Source: Nonlabens dokdonensis DSW-6 | GTDB lineage: Bacteria; Bacteroidota; Bacteroidia; Flavobacteriales; Flavobacteriaceae | Length of the DNA: 64,000 nucleotides | Reading direction: 5' to 3' | NCBI RefSeq assembly: GCF_000332115.1 | Contig: NC_020156.1 | Coordinates: 2,233,501-2,297,500, forward strand | Part shown: in pieces, positions 42,201-54,200 of the stretch | Layout: each line of letters begins with the position of its first letter | Numbering within the stretch: the stretch's first letter is position 1 | The notes under the pieces: model-generated | Told to the model about the DNA's origin: nothing | The model's input: only the letters and a program-made list of their open reading frames with translations | The model's database searches: none | Position numbers and translations under genes: made by a program

Positions 42201-45200
42201 ACGACCACGACAGTAACAGCAACGATTCCAGCAGGACAAACCACAGTAAATGTTAGTATTCCAATCACGGATGATAATGTAGGTGAGCCAACGGAAGACT
42301 TTAATGTAAATGGAACAGTTGTAAGTGGCAACACGAGCAATTCAAGTGATAGTGGAACAGTAACGATCACGGATAACGATACCCCAGCATTTAGTGTAGG
42401 AGATGTAACAGTAGCCGAAGATGGTGGAAGTGCCAGTGTACCAGTAAGCATTGATAATCCAAGCAGTGTAGATACGGTAGTAAGTATCACCACAGTAGAT
42501 AACACAGCAGAAGATCCATCAGATTACACGACTACGACAGTAACAGCAACGATTCCAGCAGGACAAACCACAGTAAATGTTAGTATTCCAATCACGGATG
42601 ATAATGTAGGTGAGCCAACGGAAGACTTTAATGTAAATGGAACAGTTGTAAGTGGCAACACGAGCAACCCAAGTGATAGTGGAACAGTAACGATCACGGA
42701 TAACGATACCCCAGCATTTAGTGTAGGAGATGTAACAGTAGCCGAAGATGGTGGAAGTGCCAGTGTACCAGTAAGCATTGATAATCCAAGCAGTGTAGAT
42801 ACGGTAGTAAGTATCACCACAGTAGATAACACAGCAGAAGATCCATCAGATTACACGACCACGACAGTAACAGCAACGATTCCAGCAGGACAAACCACAG
42901 TAAATGTTAGTATTCCAATCACGGATGATAATGTAGGTGAGCCAACGGAAGACTTTAATGTAAATGGAACAGTTGTAAGTGGCAACACGAGCAATTCAAG
43001 TGATAGTGGAACAGTAACGATCACGGATAACGATACCCCAGCATTTAGTGTAGGAGATGTAACAGTAGCCGAAGATGGTGGAAGTGCCAGTGTACCAGTA
43101 AGCATTGATAATCCAAGCAGTGTAGATACGGTAGTAAATATCACCACGGTAGATAACACAGCAGAAGATCCATCAGATTACACGACCACGACAGTAACAG
43201 CAACGATTCCAGCAGGACAAACCACAGTAAATGTTAGTATTCCAATCACGGATGATAATGTAGGTGAGCCAACGGAAGACTTTAATGTAAACGGAACAGT
43301 TGTAAGTGGCAACACGAGCAATCCAAGTGATAGTGGAACAGTAACGATCACGGATAACGATACCCCAGCATTTAGTGTAGGAGATGTAACAGTAGCCGAA
43401 GATGGTGGAAGTGCCAGTGTACCAGTAAGCATTGATAATCCAAGCAGTGTAGATACGGTAGTAAGTATCACTACAGTAGATAACACAGCAGAAGATCCAT
43501 CAGATTACACGACCACGACAGTAACAGCAACGATTCCAGCAGGACAAACCACAGTAAATGTTAGTATTCCAATCACGGATGATAATGTAGGTGAGCCAAC
43601 GGAAGACTTTAATGTAAATGGAACAGTTGTAAGTGGCAACACAAGCAACCCAAGTGATAGTGGAACAGTAACGATCACGGATAACGATACCCCAGCATTT
43701 AGTGTAGGAGATGTAACAGTAGCCGAAGATGGTGGAAGTGCCAGTGTACCAGTAAGCATTGATAATCCAAGCAGTGTAGATACGGTAGTAAGTATCACCA
43801 CAGTAGATAACACAGCAGAAGATCCATCAGATTACACGACCACGACAGTAACAGCAACGATTCCAGCAGGACAAACCACAGTAAATGTTAGTATTCCAAT
43901 CACGGATGATAATGTAGGTGAGCCAACGGAAGACTTTAATGTAAATGGAACAGTTGTAAGTGGCAACACGAGCAATTCAAGTGATAGTGGAACAGTAACG
44001 ATCACGGATAACGATACCCCAGCATTTAGTGTAGGAGATGTAACAGTAGCCGAAGATGGTGGAAGTGCCAGTGTACCAGTAAGCATTGATAATCCAAGCA
44101 GTGTAGATACGGTAGTAAGTATCACCACAGTAGATAACACAGCAGAAGATCCATCAGATTACACGACCACGACAGTAACAGCAACGATTCCAGCAGGACA
44201 GACCACAGTAAATGTTAGTATTCCAATCACGGATGATAATGTAGGTGAGCCAACGGAAGACTTTAATGTAAATGGAACAGTTGTAAGTGGCAACACGAGC
44301 AACCCAAGTGATAGTGGAACAGTAACGATCACGGATAACGATACCCCAGCATTTAGTGTAGGAGATGTAACAGTAGCCGAAGATGGTGGAAGTGCCAGTG
44401 TACCAGTAAGCATTGATAATCCAAGCAGTGTAGATACGGTAGTAAGTATCACCACAGTAGATAACACGGCAGAAGATCCATCAGATTACACGACCACGAC
44501 AGTAACAGCAACGATTCCAGCAGGACAAACCACAGTAAATGTTAGTATTCCAATCACGGATGATAATGTAGGTGAGCCAACGGAAGACTTTAATGTAAAT
44601 GGAACAGTTGTAAGTGGCAACACGAGCAATTCAAGTGATAGTGGAACAGTAACGATCACGGATAACGATACCCCAGCATTTAGTGTAGGAGATGTAACAG
44701 TAGCCGAAGATGGTGGAAGTGCCAGTGTACCAGTAAGCATTGATAATCCAAGCAGTGTAGATACGGTAGTAAGTATCACCACAGTAGATAACACAGCAGA
44801 AGATCCATCAGATTACACGACCACGACAGTAACAGCAACGATTCCAGCAGGACAAACCACAGTAAATGTTAGTATTCCAATCACGGATGATAATGTAGGT
44901 GAGCCAACGGAAGACTTTAATGTAAACGGAACAGTTGTAAGTGGCAACACGAGCAATTCAAGTGATAGTGGAACAGTAACGATCACGGATAACGATACCC
45001 CAGCATTTAGTGTAGGAGATGTAACAGTAGCCGAAGATGGTGGAAGTGCCAGTGTACCAGTAAGCATTGATAATCCAAGCAGTGTAGATACGGTAGTAAG
45101 TATCACCACAGTAGATAACACAGCAGAAGATCCATCAGATTACACGACCACGACAGTAACAGCAACGATTCCAGCAGGACAAACCACAGTAAATGTTAGT

Positions 45201-48200
45201 ATTCCAATCACGGATGATAATGTAGGTGAGCCAACGGAAGACTTTAATGTAAACGGAACAGTTGTAAGTGGCAACACGAGCAACCCAAGTGATAGTGGAA
45301 CAGTAACGATCTTAGATGATGACGCTATATCATTATTTATTGGAAACATTATAGTACCTGAGGATTCTGGAGTTGCTATGGTACCAGTAAGTATTACTAC
45401 TCCAAGCAGTGTAGATACGGTAGTAAGTATCACCACAGTAGATAACACAGCAGAAGATCCATCAGATTACACGACCACGACAGTAACAGCAACGATTCCA
45501 GCAGGACAAACCACAGTAAATGTTAGTATTCCAATCACGGATGATAATGTAGGTGAGCCAACGGAAGACTTTAATGTAAATGGAACAGTTGTAAGTGGCA
45601 ACACGAGCAACCCAAGTGATAGTGGAACAGTAACGATCTTAGATGATGACGCTATATCATTATTTATTGGAAACATTATAGTACCTGAGGATTCTGGAGT
45701 TGCTATGGTACCAGTAAGTATTACTACTCCAAGCAGTGTAGATACGGTAGTAAGTATCACCACAGTAGATAACACAGCAGAAGATCCATCAGATTACACG
45801 ACCACGACAGTAACAGCAACGATCCCAGCAGGGCAAACCACAGTAAATGTTAGTATTCCAATCACGGATGATAATGTAGGTGAGCCAACGGAAGACTTTA
45901 ATGTAAATGGAACAGTTGTAAGTGGCAACACGATCAACCCAAGTGATAGTGGAACAGTAACGATCACGGATAACGATACCCCAGCATTTAGTGTAGGAGA
46001 TGTAACAGTAGCCGAAGATGGTGGAAGTGCCAGTGTACCAGTAAGCATTGATAATCCAAGCAGTGTAGATACGGTAGTAAGTATCACCACAGTAGATAAC
46101 ACAGCAGAAGATCCATCAGATTACACGACCACGACAGTAACAGCAACGATTCCAGCAGGACAAACCACAGTAAATGTTAGTATTCCAATCACGGATGATA
46201 ATGTAGGTGAGCCAACGGAAGACTTTAATGTAAACGGAACAGTTGTAAGTGGCAACACGAGCAATTCAAGTGATAGTGGAACAGTAACGATCACGGATAA
46301 CGATACCCCAGCATTTAGTGTAGGAGATGTAACAGTAGCCGAAGATGGTGGAAGTGCCAGTGTACCAGTAAGCATTGATAATCCAAGCAGTGTAGATACG
46401 GTAGTAAGTATCACCACAGTAGATAACACAGCAGAAGATCCATCAGATTACACGACCACGACAGTAACAGCAACGATTCCAGCAGGACAGACCACAGTAA
46501 ATGTTAGTATTCCAATCACGGATGATAATGTAGGTGAGCCAACGGAAGACTTTAATGTAAATGGAACAGTTGTAAGTGGCAACACGAGCAACCCAAGTGA
46601 TAGTGGAACAGTAACGATCACGGATAACGATACCCCAGCATTTAGTGTAGGAGATGTAACAGTAGCCGAAGATGGTGGAAGTGCCAGTGTACCAGTAAGC
46701 ATTGATAATCCAAGCAGTGTAGATACGGTAGTAAGTATCACCACAGTAGATAACACAGCAGAAGATCCATCAGATTACACGACCACGACAGTAACAGCAA
46801 CGATTCCAGCAGGACAAACCACAGTAAATGTTAGTATTCCAATCACGGATGATAATGTAGGTGAGCCAACGGAAGACTTTAATGTAAATGGAACAGTTGT
46901 AAGTGGCAACACGAGCAACCCAAGTGATAGTGGAACAGTAACGATCACGGATAACGATACCCCAGCATTTAGTGTAGGAGATGTAACAGTAGCCGAAGAT
47001 GGTGGAAGTGCCAGTGTACCAGTAAGCATTGATAATCCAAGCAGTGTAGATACGGTAGTAAGTATCACCACAGTAGATAACACAGCAGAAGATCCATCAG
47101 ATTACACGACCACGACAGTAACAGCAACGATTCCAGCAGGACAAACCACAGTAAATGTTAGTATTCCAATCACGGATGATAATGTAGGTGAGCCAACGGA
47201 AGACTTTAATGTAAATGGAACAGTTGTAAGTGGCAACACGAGCAATTCAAGTGATAGTGGAACAGTAACGATCACGGATAACGATACCCCAGCATTTAGT
47301 GTAGGAGATGTAACAGTAGCCGAAGATGGTGGAAGTGCCAGTGTACCAGTAAGCATTGATAATCCAAGCAGTGTAGATACGGTAGTAAGTATCACTACAG
47401 TAGATAACACAGCAGAAGATCCATCAGATTACACGACCACGACAGTAACAGCAACGATTCCAGCAGGACAAACCACAGTAAATGTTAGTATTCCAATCAC
47501 GGATGATAATGTAGGTGAGCCAACGGAAGACTTTAATGTAAATGGAACAGTTGTAAGTGGCAACACGAGCAATCCAAGTGATAGTGGAACAGTAACGATC
47601 ACGGATAACGATACCCCAGCATTTAGTGTAGGAGATGTAACAGTAGCCGAAGATGGTGGAAGTGCCAGTGTACCAGTAAGCATTGATAATCCAAGCAGTG
47701 TAGATACGGTAGTAAGTATCACCACAGTAGATAACACAGCAGAAGATCCATCAGATTACACGACCACGACAGTAACAGCAACGATTCCAGCAGGACAAAC
47801 CACAGTAAATGTTAGTATTCCAATCACGGATGATAATGTAGGTGAGCCAACGGAAGACTTTAATGTAAATGGAACAGTTGTAAGTGGCAACACAAGCAAC
47901 CCAAGTGATAGTGGAACAGTAACGATCACGGATAACGATACCCCAGCATTTAGTGTAGGAGATGTAACAGTAGCCGAAGATGGTGGAAGTGCCAGTGTAC
48001 CAGTAAGCATTGATAATCCAAGCAGTGTAGATACGGTAGTAAGTATCACCACAGTAGATAACACAGCAGAAGATCCATCAGATTACACGACCACGACAGT
48101 AACAGCAACGATTCCAGCAGGGCAAACCACAGTAAATGTTAGTATCCCAATCACGGATGATAATGTAGGTGAGCCAACGGAAGACTTTAATGTAAATGGA

Positions 48201-51200
48201 ACAGTTGTAAGTGGCAACACGAGCAATTCAAGTGATAGTGGAACAGTAACGATCACGGATAACGATACCCCAGCATTTAGTGTAGGAGATGTAACAGTAG
48301 CCGAAGATGGTGGAAGTGCCAGTGTACCAGTAAGTATTACTACTCCAAGCAGTGTAGATACGGTAGTAAGTATCACTACAGTAGATAACACAGCAGAAGA
48401 TCCATCAGATTACACGACTACGACAGTAACAGCAACGATTCCAGCAGGGCAAACCACAGTAAATGTTAGTATTCCAATCACGGATGATAATGTAGGTGAG
48501 CCAACGGAAGACTTTAATGTAAATGGAACAGTTGTAAGTGGCAACACGAGCAACCCAAGTGATAGTGGAACAGTAACGATCACGGATAACGATACCCCAG
48601 CATTTAGTGTAGGAGATGTAACAGTAGCCGAAGATGGTGGAAGTGCCAGTGTACCAGTAAGCATTGATAATCCAAGCAGTGTAGATACGGTAGTAAGTAT
48701 CACCACAGTAGATAACACAGCAGAAGATCCATCAGATTACACGACCACGACAGTAACAGCAACGATTCCAGCAGGACAAACCACAGTAAATGTTAGTATT
48801 CCAATCACGGATGATAATGTAGGTGAGCCAACGGAAGACTTTAATGTAAATGGAACAGTTGTAAGTGGCAACACGAGCAATTCAAGTGATAGTGGAACAG
48901 TAACGATCACGGATAACGTACCAGGAACAATAAGTGGAGTTGTCTACGAAGATATAAATGGAAACGGTGTACAAGATGCAGGTGAGCCAGGGATATCAGG
49001 AGTAGATGTTGTGATCACCGATTCTGCAGGAAATATGCAGACAGTAGTTACAGATGTGAATGGGGATTATACTGCCACGGTAGTAGCATCAGGAGACGCA
49101 ACAGTTGATATTGATGAGACGATTTTACCGGCCGGCGCAGTTCAGACCGAAGGAACAGACCCAACGACAGTAACAGTAGTAGCTGGAGCAGACACTTTTG
49201 AGGAGAATAATGGATTCCAAGTACAGGGAAGCGTAACAGGTCATGTTTATGAAGACACAAATGGTAATGGAGTACAAGATGCAGGAGAGCCAGATTTAGT
49301 AGGCATAGATGTAGTTATCACCGATGTAAACGGTATTGTTCAGACAGTAATTACAGATGCCAATGGAGATTATACTGCAAATGTACCAGCTGGATCAACG
49401 ACAGTGGATGTAGATGATACCACCTTACCATCAGGATCCGTTCTGACAGAAGGTACTGATCCTACAGTAGTGGATGTATTAGCAGGAGGAGTTAACTTCG
49501 AGGAGAATAATGGATACAATGTTCCGGTAAATGGAATAGTAACCGGTCATTTATATGATGATGTAAACGGCAATGGCGTTCAGGATGCAGGTGAGCCGGA
49601 CTTATCAGGAGTATCAGTAGTTATTACGGATATGAATGGAGTTTCTCAGACAGTAGTTACAGATGTTAATGGAGATTATAGCGCAAGCGTTTTAGCAGGT
49701 ACCGTAACGGTAGATGTAGATGATACTACGTTACCAACTGGAGCGGTTCAGACGGAAGGAACCGATCCAACCGTAGTAACAGTAACAGTAGGAGCAACTA
49801 CGTTTGAAGAGAATAATGGATTTACGATTCCAACTAACGGAGTTGTAACAGGTCACTTGTATAATGATCTAAATGGAAACGGCATACAAGATGCAGGAGA
49901 ACCAGACTTAACAGGAGTATCAGTAGTTGTTACTGATATGAATGGAGTTTCTCAAGTAGTAGTTACAGATGTTAATGGAGATTATAGTGCAAGCGTTTTA
50001 GCAGGTAGCGTAACGGTAGATGTAGATGATACTACGTTACCAACTGGATCAGTTCAGACGGAAGGAACCGATCCGACCGTAGTAACAGTAACAGTAGGTA
50101 GTAGCACATTTGAAGAAGACAATGGATTTACAGTTCCAACAGATGGAATAGTAGAAGGACATGTTTACAACGATTTAAATGGAAACGGAGTACAGGATGC
50201 TGGTGAGTTAGACCTATCAGGAGTATCAGTAGTTATTACGGATATGAATGGAGTTTCTCAGACGATTGTTACCGATATCAATGGAGATTATAGCGCAAGC
50301 GTTTTAGCAGGTGCTGTAACAGTAGACATAGATGAGACTACGTTGCCAGCGGGAGCAGTTCAGACGGAAGGAACAGATCCAACCGTAGTAACAGTAACAG
50401 TTGGTACTGTAACATTTGAGGAGAATAATGGATATCAAGTTCCGAATGAGTCAGGAACGATATCAGGACATGTATATAACGACTTGAATGGGAACGGCGT
50501 ACAAGATGCTGGAGAACCAGACTTATCAGGAGTAAGTGTAATTATAACAGATACTTTCGGATTAGTTCAGACCATAGTTACAGATGCAAATGGAGATTAC
50601 AGTGCTACGGTAAGAGCAGGACAGAATGCTACAGTAGATATCGATGATACTACGTTGCCAACAGGTGCAGTTCAGACCGAAGGAACAGATCCAACGACAA
50701 TAACAGTAGTAGCAGGAGTAGATACCTTTGAGGAGAACAATGGATATAACGTACCAGGAACAATAAGTGGAGTTGTTTATGAAGATGTAAATGGAAACGG
50801 TGTACAAGATGCAGGTGAGCCAGGAATATCAGGAGTAGATGTTGTGATCACCGATTCTGCAGGAAATATGCAGACAGTAGTTACAGATGTGAATGGAGAT
50901 TATACTGCCACGGTAGTAGCATCAGGAGACGCAACAGTTGATATTGATGAGACGATTTTACCGGCCGGCGCAGTTCAGACCGAAGGAACAGACCCAACGA
51001 CAGTAACAGTAGTAGCTGGAGCAGACACTTTTGAGGAGAATAATGGATTCCAAGTACAGGGAAGCGTAACAGGTCATGTTTATGAAGACACAAATGGTAA
51101 TGGAGTACAAGATGCAGGAGAGCCAGATTTAGTAGGCATAGATGTAGTTATCACCGATGTAAACGGTATTGTTCAGACAGTAATTACAGATGCCAATGGA

Positions 51201-54200
51201 GATTATACTGCAAATGTACCAGCTGGATCAACGACAGTGGATGTAGATGATACCACCTTACCATCAGGATCCGTTCTGACAGAAGGTACTGATCCTACAG
51301 TAGTGGATGTATTAGCAGGAGGAGTTAACTTCGAGGAGAATAATGGATACAATGTTCCGGTAAATGGAATAGTAACCGGTCATTTATATGATGATGTAAA
51401 CGGCAATGGCGTTCAGGATGCAGGTGAGCCGGACTTATCAGGAGTATCAGTAGTTATTACGGATATGAATGGAGTTTCTCAGACAGTAGTTACAGATGTT
51501 AATGGAGATTATAGCGCAAGCGTTTTAGCAGGTACCGTAACGGTAGATGTAGATGATACTACGTTACCAACTGGAGCGGTTCAGACGGAAGGAACCGATC
51601 CAACCGTAGTAACAGTAACAGTAGGAGCAACTACGTTTGAAGAGAATAATGGATTTACGATTCCAACTAACGGAGTTGTAACAGGTCACTTGTATAATGA
51701 TCTAAATGGAAACGGCATACAAGATGCAGGAGAACCAGACTTAACAGGAGTATCAGTAGTTGTTACTGATATGAATGGAGTTTCTCAAGTAGTAGTTACA
51801 GATGTTAATGGAGATTATAGTGCAAGCGTTTTAGCAGGTAGCGTAACGGTAGATGTAGATGATACTACGTTACCAACTGGATCAGTTCAGACGGAAGGAA
51901 CCGATCCGACCGTAGTAACAGTAACAGTAGGTAGTAGCACATTTGAAGAAGACAATGGATTTACAGTTCCAACAGATGGAATAGTAGAAGGACATGTTTA
52001 CAACGATTTAAATGGAAACGGAGTACAGGATGCTGGTGAGTTAGACCTATCAGGAGTATCAGTAGTTATTACGGATATGAATGGAGTTTCTCAGACGATT
52101 GTTACCGATATCAATGGAGATTATAGCGCAAGCGTTTTAGCAGGTGCTGTAACAGTAGACATAGATGAGACTACGTTGCCAGCGGGAGCAGTTCAGACGG
52201 AAGGAACAGATCCAACCGTAGTAACAGTAACAGTTGGTACTGTAACATTTGAGGAGAATAATGGATATCAAGTTCCGAATGAGTCAGGAACGATATCAGG
52301 ACATGTATATAACGACTTGAATGGGAACGGCGTACAAGATGCTGGAGAACCAGACTTATCAGGAGTAAGTGTAATTATAACAGATACTTTCGGATTAGTT
52401 CAGACCATAGTTACAGATGCAAATGGAGATTACAGTGCTACGGTAAGAGCAGGACAGAATGCTACAGTAGATATCGATGATACTACGTTGCCAACAGGTG
52501 CAGTTCAGACCGAAGGAACAGATCCAACGACAATAACAGTAGTAGCAGGAGTAGATACCTTTGAGGAGAACAATGGATATAACGTACCAGGAACAATAAG
52601 TGGAGTTGTCTACGAAGATATAAATGGAAACGGTGTACAAGATGCAGGTGAGCCAGGGATATCAGGAGTAGATGTTGTGATCACCGATTCTGCAGGAAAT
52701 ATGCAGACAGTAGTTACAGATGTGAATGGGGATTATACTGCCACGGTAGTAGCATCAGGAGACGCAACAGTTGATATTGATGAGACGATTTTACCGGCCG
52801 GCGCAGTTCAGACCGAAGGAACAGACCCAACGACAGTAACAGTAGTAGCTGGAGCAGACACTTTTGAGGAGAATAATGGATTCCAAGTACAGGGAAGCGT
52901 AACAGGTCATGTTTATGAAGACACAAATGGTAATGGAGTACAAGATGCAGGAGAGCCAGATTTAGTAGGCATAGATGTAGTTATCACCGATGTAAACGGT
53001 ATTGTTCAGACAGTAATTACAGATGCCAATGGAGATTATACTGCAAATGTACCAGCTGGATCAACGACAGTGGATGTAGATGATACCACCTTACCATCAG
53101 GATCCGTTCTGACAGAAGGTACTGATCCTACAGTAGTGGATGTATTAGCAGGAGGAGTTAACTTCGAGGAGAATAATGGATACAATGTTCCGGTAAATGG
53201 AATAGTAACCGGTCATTTATATGATGATGTAAACGGCAATGGCGTTCAGGATGCAGGTGAGCCGGACTTATCAGGAGTATCAGTAGTTATTACGGATATG
53301 AATGGAGTTTCTCAGACAGTAGTTACAGATGTTAATGGAGATTATAGCGCAAGCGTTTTAGCAGGTACCGTAACGGTAGATGTAGATGATACTACGTTAC
53401 CAACTGGAGCGGTTCAGACGGAAGGAACCGATCCAACCGTAGTAACAGTAACAGTAGGAGCAACTACGTTTGAAGAGAATAATGGATTTACGATTCCAAC
53501 TAACGGAGTTGTAACAGGTCACTTGTATAATGATCTAAATGGAAACGGCATACAAGATGCAGGAGAACCAGACTTAACAGGAGTATCAGTAGTTGTTACT
53601 GATATGAATGGAGTTTCTCAAGTAGTAGTTACAGATGTTAATGGAGATTATAGTGCAAGCGTTTTAGCAGGTAGCGTAACGGTAGATGTAGATGATACTA
53701 CGTTACCAACTGGATCAGTTCAGACGGAAGGAACCGATCCGACCGTAGTAACAGTAACAGTAGGTAGTAGCACATTTGAAGAAGACAATGGATTTACAGT
53801 TCCAACAGATGGAATAGTAGAAGGACATGTTTACAACGATTTAAATGGAAACGGAGTACAGGATGCTGGTGAGTTAGACCTATCAGGAGTATCAGTAGTT
53901 ATTACGGATATGAATGGAGTTTCTCAGACGATTGTTACCGATATCAATGGAGATTATAGCGCAAGCGTTTTAGCAGGTGCTGTAACAGTAGACATAGATG
54001 AGACTACGTTGCCAGCGGGAGCAGTTCAGACGGAAGGAACAGATCCAACCGTAGTAACAGTAACAGTTGGTACTGTAACATTTGAGGAGAATAATGGATA
54101 TCAAGTTCCGAATGAGTCAGGAACGATATCAGGACATGTATATAACGACTTGAATGGGAACGGCGTACAAGATGCTGGAGAACCAGACTTATCAGGAGTA

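Noticed and set aside
31505..48718. A series of ~102-codon open frames on the minus strand, one per 327-bp unit
   Set aside because: They repeat with the same period as the Calx-beta units and are a by-product of the plus-strand codon pattern copied many times; no start context or independent conservation is visible.
31590..48917. CRISPR-like periodic repeats
   Set aside because: The period is 327 bp with no unique spacers and the array is one coding frame; it is a protein-domain tandem repeat.
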